From Nemertoderma westbladi (lineage: Eukaryota; Xenacoelomorpha; Nemertodermatida; Nemertodermatidae): 64,000 nt of DNA. This document shows, one piece after another, positions 20,756-32,322 of this stretch (positions are counted from its first letter, which is position 1; each line of letters begins with the position of its first letter). Below the pieces are notes generated by a model. The model worked only from the letters and a program-made list of their open reading frames with translations, searched no databases and had not been told where the DNA came from. The position numbers and the translations under genes are program-made. The stretch covers positions 46,421-110,420 of the forward strand of contig JAUCBJ010006946.1 in the NCBI GenBank assembly GCA_032718475.1, in the 5' to 3' direction.

Positions 20756-23010
20756 TATACTACTATGACCACTATATACCACTACTATGAGGTAACATAT
20801 ACGCTCTATGAGATAACATTAGAAGTAACATATAGGCTGTATAAGGTAACAGTAGAAGTAACATATAGGCTGTATGAGGTAACATTAGAGTTAAAATATA
20901 GGCTGTATGAGGTAACATTAGAGGTAACTTATAGGCTGTAAAAGGTAACAGAAGAAGTAACATATAGGCTGTATGAGGTAACATATAGGCTGTGTGAGGT
21001 AACATTAGAGGTAACATATAGGCTGTGTGAGGTAACATTAGAGGTAACATATAGGCTGTATGAGGTAACATTAGAAGTAACATATAGGCTCTATGAGGTA
21101 ACAAGAGAGGTAACATATAGGGCTGTATGAGGTAACATTAGAGTTAACATATAGGCTCTATGAGGTAACATTAGAAGTAACATATAGGCTGTAAAAGGTA
21201 ACAGAAGAAGTAACATATAGGCTGTATGAGGTAACATATAGGCTGTGTGAGGTAACATTAGAGGTAACATATAGGCTGTGTGAGGTAACATTAGAGGTAA
21301 CATATAGGCTGTATGAGGTAACATTAGAAGTAACATATAGGCTCTATGAGGTAACAAGAGAGGTAACATATAAGGCTGTATGAGGTAACATTAGAGGTAA
21401 CATATAGGCTGTATGAGGTAACATTAGAAGTAACATATAGGCTCTATGAGGTAACATTAGAAGTAACATATAGGCTCTATGAGGTAACAAGAGAGGTAAC
21501 ATATAAGGCTGTATGAGGTAACATTAGAGGTAACATATAGGCTGTATGAGGTAACATTAGAAGTAACATATAGGCTCTATGAGGTAACATTAGAAGTAAC
21601 ATATAGACTGTATGAGGTAACATATAGGCTGTGTGAGGTAACATTAGAAGTAACATATAGGCTGTAAAAGGTAACAGAAGAAGTAACATATAGGCTGTAT
21701 GAGGTAACATATAGGCTGTGTGAGGTAACATTAGAGGTAACATATAGGCTGTGTGAGGTAACATTAGAGGTAACATATAGGCTGTATGAGGTAACATTAG
21801 AAGTAACATATAGGCTCTATGAGGTAACAAGAGAGGTAACATATAAGGCTGTATGAGGTAACATTAGAGGTAACATATAGGCTGTATGAGGTAACATTAG
21901 AAGTAACATATAGGCTCTATGAGGTAACATTAGAAGTAACATATAGGCTCTATGAGGTAACAAGAGAGGTAACATATAAGGCTGTATGAGGTAACATTAG
22001 AGGTAACATATAGGCTGTATGAGGTAACATTAGAAGTAACATATAGGCTCTATGAGGTAACATTAGAAGTAACATATAGGCTCTATGAGGTAACAAGAGA
22101 GGTAACATATAAGGCTGTATGAGGTAACATTAGAGGTAACATATAGGCTGTATGAGGTAACATTAGAGGTAACATATAGGCTGTATGAGGTAACATTAGA
22201 AGTAACATATAGGCTCTATGAGGTAACAAGAGAGGTAACATATAAGGCTGTATGAGGTAACATTAGAGGTAACATATAGGCTGTATGAGGTAACATTAGA
22301 AGTAACATATAGGCTCTATGAGGTAACATTAGAAGTAACATATAGACTGTATGAGGTAACATTAGAGGTAACATATAGGCTGTATGAGGTAACATTAGAG
22401 GTAACATATAGGCTGTATGAGGTAACATTAGAAGTAACATATAGGCTCTATGAGGTAACAATAGAGGTAACATATAGGCTGTATGAGGTAACATTAGAGG
22501 TAACATATAGGCTGTATGAGGTAACATTAGAAGTAACATATATGCTCTATGAGGTAACATTAGAAGTAACATATAGGTTGTATGAGGTAACATTATAGGT
22601 AACATATAGGCTGTATGAGGTAACATTAGAGGTACCATATAGGCTGTATGAGGTAACATTAGAAGTAACATATAGGCTCTATGAGTTAACAAGAGAGGTA
22701 ACATATAAGGCTGTATGAGGTAACATTAGAGGTAACATATAGGCTGTATGAGGTAACATTAGAGGTAACATATAGGCTGTATGAGGTAACATTAGAAGTA
22801 ACATATAGGCTCTATGAGGTAACAAGAGAGGTAACATATAAGGCTGTATGAGGTAACATTAGAGGTACCATATAGGCTGTATGAGGTAACATTAGAAGTA
22901 ACATATAGGCTCTATGAGTTAACAAGAGAGTTAACATATAGACTGTATGAGGTAACATTAGAGGTAACATATAGGCTGTATGAGGTAACATTAGAAGTAA
23001 CATATAGGCT
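20750..23010 (+). repeat. 33-bp minisatellite, about 2.26 kb
   Basis: The tandem unit is about 33 bp: TAACATATAGGCTGTATGAG plus GTAACATTAGAAG, with frequent half-units. Because the period is a multiple of three, the minus strand has open frames of up to 162 codons that repeat MLPLMLPHTAY. These are products of the repeat and lack any non-repeat domain. Larger blocks recur (for example around 21363-21500, 21480-21620 and 21840-21980), indicating segmental amplification. Confidence 0.93.
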
Positions 23011-24261
23011 GTATATGACCTGAGGTAATTACAGGATGGGGGTTTTCATTGAGTCCCACCAGACTCATGTATAAAATATTAACATAATTGTGCGATCATA
23101 CAGTGTTCTGTTCTCAATTGATCCATTATCCATTCAGTTCAATTTGGTAAAAAGCTTTCAAGGCGTCGTAATTTTCTAGCCCACTAAATGATTGACAGTC
23201 TGTCATGTTTGGATTGCAAATAAAATGAATGTAAAAAGTATTTGCCAAAATAATGCTGTTTACAAATGATATGTTTTATAGTTCATAAAATTTAATTCAT
23301 TAACATTGATAACATTATTTTAAGATTAATGATATAAAAACCTTTTTATTGGCCTAGGAATCGGACGTTTTTATTGACATTGAATTAACAATGCCAGAAT
23401 GTTTATATAGGTAGGTTGTTACTTTTATGTTATTTCTTAACTAATATCAAAAATATCGTTAGCAATGGGGGACCAATTTTCGTTGGTTTCATGTGATAGA
23501 GCATGTGAAATAAACCCAGAGAAATTTTACTTGGCTTTTATTTCTCAGTCAAAAATAATTTTTATTTTGTAATAAGTTGTTCAGAAATGGAAAATGAGAA
23601 AACGCGTCACCGTAGGAATTTGATTTGCTAATGTAAATATAAATATTGTAGTTATCTAAAATTTAATTAATAATTAATATAGCTAAGATTATTAGGATTT
23701 GTAATTGTATTTTCTAGAATAATATTTAATTCGATAATGCAAAAGGCCATCGTAATATAAGGCCTGCTCACTACATTCTAGAATACCTCGATCAGCTGAT
23801 ATAATAAGTCATACTTTTTGGCATTTTATTATTGGTCTATTTCTACTAAATATCTCGCCTATCTTTATCGTGTTTTATTTAATAAAAAACTTAGCCTAAA
23901 TAGGATACATGTAGATCGGAAATCTAATTATACTGTGCAAATTTCTTCAAACTTGATGAGCTTCCTTGCAGCGGTATCTTTGTTCGAAGTTCTAATATGA
24001 CGGACGTCCGAAATAAACGCCCATAATGGCCACTTTCGAACCTTCGACTCATTCGGAACCATCGACACAATACCGCTGCGAGGCGATCATGTGGCCAGAT
24101 GATGGTGGTCTGTGGAGGAAGGACGCCGCACTAGGACATAAGATAAAATTAATTGTAAAGGGTATCCGGAAATTTTTTGAGTTGGTTATGATATATATTT
24201 ATTTTCAATGAAGTTCAATAAACGCAACAGTTTGAATTACTAAATTATATCTTCTTTATTA

Positions 24262-24534
24262 TTAATTGTTTTTAATATTTTGCAGCGTTTTTAAATTACG
24301 TGTCGCCTTTTTACCGCATTTTTTTCGTTTTTCAGTTCTTTGATACTGTCGCATCTGTTCTTGGTAAATTTTTTGATAAATGTTATAAATGTAGTGGCAC
24401 CGGACTTCCCGGTACCTGTATAATACATACGGCCATTCAGCGCTATACCTCCAAGGGTTTATGTAGCCCCAGTGAAAAGTGCGCAAGCGTATCGAATTAT
24501 CTGCATCTGATGCAGTATCTGATGTGATTCCCAT
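24262..24534 (-). CDS. unrecognised 90-residue open frame, weak candidate
   Basis: Starts ATG at 24534 and ends TAA at 24262. The product begins MGITSDTASDADNS and has a basic C-terminal half (YQRTEKRKKCGKKATRN). A minus-strand AATAAA lies about 10 nt past the stop, which could make it a last exon, but an AT-rich chance frame is equally likely. There is no recognisable domain, signal peptide or membrane segment, and no supporting neighbour. Confidence 0.15.
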   Translation of the reverse strand: MGITSDTASDADNSIRLRTFHWGYINPWRYSAEWPYVLYRYREVRCHYIYNIYQKIYQEQMRQYQRTEKRKKCGKKATRNLKTLQNIKNN

Positions 24535-24578
24535 GAGTTAAGGCCGACCCTTTATGCAAGCGACCTACGTGAGTTATG

Positions 24579-24761
24579 TAACATAAATATCACAACAACT
24601 TGCGGTCAGTGTTCAGTAACATAAATATCGCGACAACTTGCGTTCAGTGTTCAGTAACATAAATATCGCAACAACTTGCGTTCAGTGTTCAGTAACATAA
24701 ATATCGCAACAACTTGCGTTCAGTGTTCAGTTGCATAAATATCGCAACAACTTGCGTTCAG
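24579..24761 (+). repeat. 38-bp tandem repeat, about 5 copies
   Basis: The unit contains ATCGCAACAACTTGCGTTCA followed by GTGTTCAGTAACATAA (38 bp). Copies are nearly identical, with the last one degenerate. Confidence 0.9.
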
Positions 24762-25540
24762 GCGCATAAAGCTCACATGTGATTCACTTGCGACTTATAT
24801 GAGTTATGACGCATAAATATCGCGAAGATCTGCTGCATGTGATTTTTGTGTAATTTAATAATATACTGAGACAGTCTAGTGACTGCAAATATGATACTGT
24901 AATTGATTATTCAATTACTGATTGATACTATGGGCTACCATGCCATTATGCATACTTATATTACATTACACAATATTGCATAGACATAGAACATTAGACA
25001 TAACTAGATTATGTCTAGATAATAGGCCTACTAAAATGGTGAATTACATATACCTACAGTCGAGGATAATGAAATTAGAGCCTTTATTGCCATCATATGG
25101 TGTATACAACTGGTACCGGTATACAAATTGTAGCATATTATATATTATATTATATTTATTTTACATAAACTTTTAAATCTCCCTGAAAACCAACCATACG
25201 TTTGTCAAGTGGTTTTCAAATTAATCCTTCTTTATACTGTATTATATTGAAAAATATTATAAACAGAGATTATCGCCTGTCCCAGAAGGTGATAAACGGT
25301 TATAGAACCTGAAGCAAATAAATATAATTAGAAATTATTTAGAAAGTGGTAATAAAATGCAATTAGTTGCTGAAAACAAAAATTACCTAATTAATCCTCC
25401 GGAAAAGCCGCCGATAAGATATGAGATAATGAAACAAAATTGGGTGTACTCGGGTAATAACACTCAAAAGTACTATTCAGTATTTATATAATGATGTAGA
25501 TAGTTATATTTCTATCTGGGTGTATTAATTTCACTCACAC

Positions 25541-26930
25541 CAACATCCCCACACTCACACCAACACCCCCACACTCACACCAACACCCCCACACTCACAC
25601 CTACACCCCCACACTCACACTCACACCAACACCCCCACACTCACACCAACACCCCCACACTCACACTCACACAACACCCCCACACTCACACCAACACCCC
25701 CACACTCACACTCACACCAACACACCCACACTCACACTCACACCAACACCCCCACACTCACACTCACACCAACACCCCCACACTCACACCAACACCCCCA
25801 CACTCACACTCACACCAACACCCCCACACCCACACCTACACCCACTCACACCTACACCCCCACACTCACACCAACACCCCCACACTCACACTCAGACCAA
25901 CACCCCTACACTCACACCAACAGCCCCACACACACACTCACACCAACACCCCCACACTCACACCAACACCCCCACACTCACACCAACACCCCCACACTCA
26001 CACCAACACCCCCACACTCACACCAACACCCCACACTCACACCAACGCCCTCACCCCCACACTCACACCAACACACCCACACTCACACCAACACCCCCAT
26101 ACTCACACTCACACCAACACCCCCACACTCACACCTACACCCACTCACACCTACACCACCACACTCACACCAACACCCCCACACTCACACCAACACCCCC
26201 ACACTCACACCAACACCAACACACTCACACCAACACCCCCACACTCACACCTACACCCACTCACACCTACACCCCACACTCACACCAACACCCCCACACT
26301 CACACCAACACCCCCACACACACACTCACACCAACACCCCCACACTCACACCAACACCCCCACACTCACACCAACACCCACACACTCACACTCACACCAA
26401 CACCCCCACACCCACACCTGCACCCACTCACACCTACACCCCCACACTCACACCAACACCCCCACACTCACACTCAGACCAACACCCCCACACTCACACC
26501 AACAGCCCCACACACACACTCACACCAACACCCCCACACTCACACCAACACCCCCACACTCACACCAACACCCCCACACTCACACCAACACCCCACACTC
26601 ACACCAACGCCCTCACCCCTACACTCACACCAACACACCCACACTCACACCAACACCCCCATACTCAAACTCACACCAACACCCCCACACTCACACCTAC
26701 ACCCACTCACACCTACACCACCACACTCACACCAACACCCCCACACTCACACCAACACCCCCACACTCACACCAACACCCCCACACTCACACCAACACCA
26801 ACACACTCACACCAACACCCCCACACTCACACCTACACCCACTACCCACACTCACACCAACACCCCCACACTCACAGTCACACTCACACCAACACCCCCA
26901 TACTCACACCTACACCTACTCAGACTCACT
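25541..26930 (+). repeat. CA-rich 20-bp minisatellite, about 1.4 kb
   Basis: The unit CCAACACCCCCACACTCACA (20 bp) is mixed with shorter ACACTC and CCTACACCCACT variants. Two blocks of about 650 bp (roughly 25800-26250 and 26390-26850) repeat the same order of variants, showing a block duplication. The plus strand is strikingly C-rich and purine-poor. Confidence 0.93.
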
Positions 26931-28462
26931 CACCTTGCTAAATCGATCTTTGTCAAAGAATTTTAGATGGAGAACCCTCTTCTGTAGCTTCTCATATTTA
27001 AATTCCGTGAAATAAAATGTCTCATTCCATGTTGGGTTAAAGTTCTTCCATTTAACAGTTGTCTCTAATTTCTAAAACAAAGATGTGTATCAATGAAAAC
27101 CCACTTTAGATACCCATGAAATCTGTTAAATTTTCAATAAATATAATTTCGCCCTATATTTTCTTTAATTAATATAACACTTTATAGCGTACTAATTGAG
27201 GTCCTGGAGCGTCAATCTGCGATCTGTTAATTGTGTCAATACGCATAAACAAATAGGGCTGTATTTGATATGGGCGGCAAGAAGAAGAATTACGATACAC
27301 AATATTGAAACTAGTTTTAAAAATCAGATATTATGACGTCATTATTTGCGCAAATATGCATCATTTACTATTTTGAATTATTAAATAATTTTTAATATCT
27401 TCTTTGGCTTTATTATTACTGTATCATTATATATTAATTTTTCAGGTATTTCAGAAAGGTGGTAGTTAGAGTGTTTCGAAAGTTTGTTTTTAATCTATTA
27501 ATCACGCATATGCATCACTGACATTATGTAAAAAATTCACGAATGACACGTATGAGTCTCTGACTCAACTTCTGAGGTCGGACCTTCGAAAAATCGCCAC
27601 TGACTCCAATTCTGAGATAAGAGAAAATATTTCCTATCTTGAAGTGAAAACTCCAACTCAAATAACATCGGAAATGAATTTATTAGCAAGCAATTTATTA
27701 CCATAAACCTCTAAAATGCGAGAAATAAGTTGTCACAAGCAATTTAACTACAGAATGGATTTTCAAAATTTCGTGCTGGCACCATATTTTGCAAACAGCA
27801 CCGAAAAATACAAATTTGATAGACCTGGTGCAACTCGTATATATTCCATCGAAACCAGAACCCCAAAAAAACCCTATTGCGCAAAAACAGGGAACAATAA
27901 ATTTACAAAATTGACTATTTCAAAATTAGGTGCTGGCACCGAAATTTGGCACCCGCCAAATTTTTATTCAGATTTATAACAAAAAAACCATGGGGGTAGT
28001 CATATTGACACCCCCGGGTTTAATAGGGTTAAAGTTAATTGTATACTGTATGTGGCGGGTTTTGGTTAATATTCACTTTATTTTACACTTATGAAATATT
28101 TGTAAGATAAAGTTATATTAAAATTATTTTGCTACTGTATTATGTAATTATATAATTACTGGTTGATTTACTGACATAAAATTTATTCATAATCAATTAA
28201 TTTCCGTTATGTTGGAACTATTTATCAGATATTCAAGAAATTTACTAAACTACAGTATAATATATTATATACTTCGGCATCCCGGTCCAAAAAAAGTCGG
28301 GATTGGGATTGAATTTTTTGCCGGGATCCCGTTTAAACACTATTACATATATATATTTTTTATTTATTTGCATCGAATGTAGAATATATACTTATTTAAT
28401 ATAACTGTCCGGAAAATATATTTTTAACTGTAGAACAGCTGCTGTATACCACTAATACTGTA
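26931..28462. other. AT-rich region without recognised gene
   Basis: No coding signal is supported. Near 28270-28340 are GC-rich inverted motifs (CATCCCGGTCC, CCGGGATCCCG) resembling a transposon end. Confidence 0.45.
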
Positions 28463-29430
28463 CTCTAGGTCGAGCGAACTCGGACAGTGGAAATGAGATC
28501 CTTCCAGGCTTCCCGATTCTCCAACTACTACTAGGTCGAGCGAACTCGGCTAGTGGAAATGAGATCCTTCCAGGCTTCCCGATTCTCCATAGTTGTCGCA
28601 ATTTCGTTTCTCCCAAGTTCAGTATCCCTTTGAAGTAGATCTATATATGTTATGGCCGGTCGCCCACGACTACGCTTTCCATGAGTTGGTTGCCAGATAA
28701 GTAGATCTGGTATGACCTCGTCTTTACTTCGCCAGCAGTGCCCACTGAATCTTAATCTGCGTTCACGGATGGTGGTTGATACAGGTGGTATTGTACCATA
28801 AAGCTCGGCGTTTGTCATGTGTTGTCTCCAGCTGATGTTTAGAGCTGCCCTTAGTAGTCTTGTGTAGCAACCATCAATTCGTTTTTCAAGTGATTTAGTC
28901 AGTGTCCAGGTTTCACTCCCGTATAAAAAAGACACTTTCCACTGTAGCTCGAAAGATCTTAGTCTTCAGATGCCTGGAGAGATCTGATTTCCAGATGGTA
29001 TGGTATCCATTATGATCTGTCGACCTTCCGTAGTTGATTATTATCAATGGTTGTCAAGTTTCCATCAACATTAAAGGTCATGAATTCGGTCTTGGTAGCA
29101 TTTATATGGAATCCAAGCTCATTAGCAGCCCTCTCCACTATATTCAGTAGAAGCTGTGCATCTGCTAGCGTATTAGAGAGCAGGGCGATGTCATCCGCAA
29201 AGTCGGTGTCTGTGAATGTAGTTGCCGGATATCTACTACTTTTGCGTTCTTGAAGTGTGAATCCCAGATCTTCACCCCTTGTGGTTGTCCTTGTCATCAT
29301 TGCGTAATCCAGCACAATTACAAATAGTAATGGTGCTAATGTGTCACCTTACAGTACGCCAGCCAGGATTGAGAAAAACTCAGTTTCACCATCTGGTGGA
29401 AGTACCTGCCATATGGTTGTACAGCTGCCA
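28463..29430 (-). pseudogene. LINE reverse-transcriptase 3' fragment, third family
   Basis: A minus-strand RT C-terminal half. The piece at 29315-29010 has TDTDFADDIALLSNT (motif C) and FHINATKTEFM. The piece at 28935-28531 has YGSETWTLTKSLEKRIDG, RRLRFSGHCWR and WQPTHGKRSRGRP. A frameshift separates them near 28940-29010. The 3' end carries a tandem duplication of about 60 bp (28463-28520 repeats 28527-28585), and the tail CTAGTAGTAGT resembles that of the 10.3-14.0 kb LINE. It is 5'-truncated and non-functional. Confidence 0.82.
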
Positions 29431-30549
29431 TACACAGCTGTATAAGAAAATACCAAATAATAGTGTTTTGGTATTGGGATTGTATTAATTAAAAATTTAC
29501 AATTCGTAGCATATCTAAAAATAGAGGTTATGGGTCCGAGTGACGGAAGTAAAGGAATAGGGCGCGTTTTAGTAGCTGCGGCCGTGCTCCTAGTGGTATA
29601 GAGGATAATACTAACATATTACAATAACCATGATACACTTTTAACTATTCCCGATAATATTTTCAATTCTATAAAATATAATATAATAGCTGTATTTGAC
29701 AGCCACATATTACAGTACCTACCGGGTAATTCATAACTTATTTTATATTTTAAAACAATTTATTTCTTAATATGCAACTTTACGTTTTAATTAATACTCT
29801 TTACTGCGATTAAATACATGCGATTCACATGGTAATTAATTCATTAGATTCTCATGGTGTAAAACATGCGTTAAATGAGGTGTGATTCACATGCGATATT
29901 CATCCGGGGAATCACAAGCGTAAAAAATTGTGAATGGTATGATAATCGCATGCGTGGAATCGCGTCCGTATTTTACATCACAAGAGTTTTATCGCTATTT
30001 AAAGAGCCACAATAAAAACGCATGATGCTTTAAAATCACTTGTGATACGAATACGCATTTTTCACAGGAGGGCGAGCTGCTGTGGAGTTGGGAGGGTTTT
30101 ACTTAAGGCGTTGTTGGGGGTATGGTTGTGGGACTCTTCCCATGGTCCCGGTGGTTACGGCAGATCGGAAACCAGCCATATCTCGGATGTCGACCTGATG
30201 ACCATCAGAGACCCATCGACCTTACAAGTTACAACAGGAGACCCGCCAACCTGAGGAATGCCAGGTGTGGATCCGTTACTCAGAGAATCACCTCCTGAGG
30301 TCCAGCCAGACAGCGTCCCGCCACCTGGAGACCTGTCACCCAGTAACCCGAGTCCTGGTGACCCGCCACCTGATAAACCAGATACACCCCAACATGGAGT
30401 CCGTCTACCCGGAGATCGACCACTCCGAGACCAGCCTTTGGGAGACCAGCCACCCGAGGACTTGACACCCATTAACTCGCCAACTACTGTTAGAGGTCTG
30501 GGGTCTTCCAACAGTACTACCTGCCCCCAAAATATGTTTTGGCCAAAAT
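29431..30549. other. spacer with proline-rich segment, no recognised gene
   Basis: 29431-30040 is AT-rich with CATGCGATTCACATG-like motifs. 30040-30549 is GC-rich with proline-rich open frames on the plus strand (PPGDLSPSNPSPGDPPP). This may be the N-terminal part of the RT remnant that follows. I see no independent gene. Confidence 0.4.
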
Positions 30550-31640
30550 GTGTATTATGCCTCATCTGCAAGTTCCATCACTGGCGTTAGGAGTTGGTGG
30601 GAGGAATTGCTCCCATGTAGGCCTAGCATCGGATACAACCCGGAGCCAACAAAGAGCTACCTGGTTGTGAAAGTGGAGTTTGCAACCAGAGCTCACGCTG
30701 TGTGGGGTCCAGATTGTTTCTGGCAACAGTTTCCTGGGAGGCTATGTGGGCGATACTCAGGGGTTGTGATGTGTGTGTATGTTTATAGCTGAGAAGTTGG
30801 TGGGGTGGGTATGGACTCTGGAGTATCAGTCAGCTCGCCGAGGTGGCCAATGAATACCCCCAGATGGCCCACACAGGTATGTCCCATTGCGTTCTGGTGG
30901 AATGAGACTACCTGTGTCGACATCGGGTGGTCAAGACAATAAGACTGATGACCTGGAGCTGATCCGTTCGGTTCTACTGTACCAGTATATCCTGGCGTTA
31001 TTTGGGTCTGCCCATTGGACTGTGGATGAGGAGCTGGTGCTCCTCCCTGCCAGACACAGACGCATTGGGATCCATGCTTGGGATGCATCACTCACTGAAA
31101 CAATGAGGGTCATCAATGCTTTGATGACAGGCTGCCCTCTCCATATGACAGACCATGTCTAGCTTCAGCCTTGGCTGATACAGTAGTTGCGCCACTCAGG
31201 ACGCCACCTACAAGGCCAGGCAAGAGTCTGCCCTTCTATCAGTCTCCGCTGATCGACGCCGTATGGTTGATTGAATGGCATCCCCAAAAGATTGGTGGAT
31301 GGCTGACTGCGCAGCCCTCCGTAGGTGACCACACCAATTTGGCGCCGGAAGTTTTCCATGACAACCATGTGCCGAGATACGGCTCCATGCCTTCAAGCCT
31401 ACCGGTGAAGTGTGAGGGGTGTGGGGAGGCGTTCATGACTAGGGCCTACCCACGCCCTGAACTTCACTTCAGGGGACCTCATCATAAAATGGCATGATGA
31501 TGTGCACGAGGTTTTTAGGGCCCTCATCGTGACTGCGTTTGGGGGTTCATGTGTGCAGGGTGAGGTCACGTTGTGCGCACCGGCTGCTACCTAGGCAGAC
31601 GGGGTCATGAGGTTGGTGAGGTTGCATATCTTGGAGTACG
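30550..31640 (+). pseudogene. decayed retroelement reverse transcriptase C-terminal half
   Basis: Plus-strand blocks read in broken frames: VRSWWEELLPCRPSIGY then TKSYLVVKVEF near 30590-30680, a thumb region near 30960-31160, and LPVKCEGCGEAF near 31403-31440 followed by a histidine-bearing stretch. The WWE/TK-LVVK and CxxCG pattern is, as I recall, typical of RT-derived ORFs abundant in marine invertebrate genomes. It is probably the same broad group as 400-2414. Frequent stops show it is dead. The clade is not assigned. Confidence 0.6.
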
Positions 31641-32322
31641 TAACGGGTTTGGCAAGAAACTATATTGATATTGGCCCCTATATAACATAAGGTATCTCGT
31701 GACACATTAGTGAGTTAGAGGTGTGAATACATGTTCTATGATTGGATAATGGTCACATGTTATTGATATTGGATTTAATACTATAAAATTGGTCAATTTG
31801 AGTTATCATATGATTATTACTATATGTTCATGTTCAGTTACCGGTCAGTAGTACATCATTCCTCACCTCTCTCGGCGACCTTATGTCCTTTGATCTGGAC
31901 TTGATATTAGACTAGTATGTTCTTCTCAATGTATTTGATACAACTTTGTTAACTGCCTCAATATACTTCGTAACATCAACTCAATTTATTTTACTGAACT
32001 CCCTAGCTTTCCAAGTGAAATCCTTGACCGGGATTATTTTCCCACAGAAGGACCCTTCACAGAGAGCTGGGTGCAGGCGATCCCAGTCAAGGAGATAGCG
32101 AGGGAGTTGGTAGATTCATAAGAATCCTTTAACGGGTTTCGACCTGATGAGATCTGCTTACACAATCAATATTTCAAATTCCATGCATTTTCAATAAGAT
32201 TTAAGCAAGTAGGCCACAATAAAAGACACTATATTCTAGGACATGGGGAATATGAAAGTAGATTTATTAGGTATTTTCTTTAGTAGGCCTATGTGACTTG
32301 AGTAGATTTGGGTAATTATAAC
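31641..32322. promoter_or_regulatory. upstream region of otopetrin
   Basis: AT-rich flank expected to hold the promoter and 5' UTR. No TATA box or Inr could be placed with confidence. The conserved block shared with the pseudogene paralogue begins only at the ATG context, so the two copies have different upstream DNA. Confidence 0.35.

Larger units (their letters stand above)
23011..25540. other. AT-rich region without recognised gene
   Basis: No conserved domain found. A GC-richer island at 24026-24150 encodes a 61-codon plus-strand frame (RCEAIMWPDDGGLW) that might be an exon remnant. On the minus strand, 24534-24262 is a 90-codon lysine/tyrosine-rich frame followed closely by an AATAAA. 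Neither matches a family I know. Confidence 0.4.

Noticed and set aside
22216-22704. 162-codon minus-strand frame of MLPLMLPHTAY repeats
   Set aside because: It consists entirely of the 33-bp minisatellite; the period of 33 keeps any stop-free frame open. No unique sequence, domain or start context.
24026-24211. 61-codon frame RCEAIMWPDDGGLW as an exon
   Set aside because: Attractive composition, but no splice partners or family match; recorded only within the spacer entry.
30258-30590. Proline-rich 110-codon frame as an independent gene
   Set aside because: No conserved domain. It lies upstream of a decayed RT and is likely part of that remnant or chance in GC-rich DNA.
32308-32322. Upstream start for otopetrin at 32308
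   Set aside because: The codon there is TTG, not ATG. The first in-frame ATG is 32323 and is conserved in the pseudogene copy.
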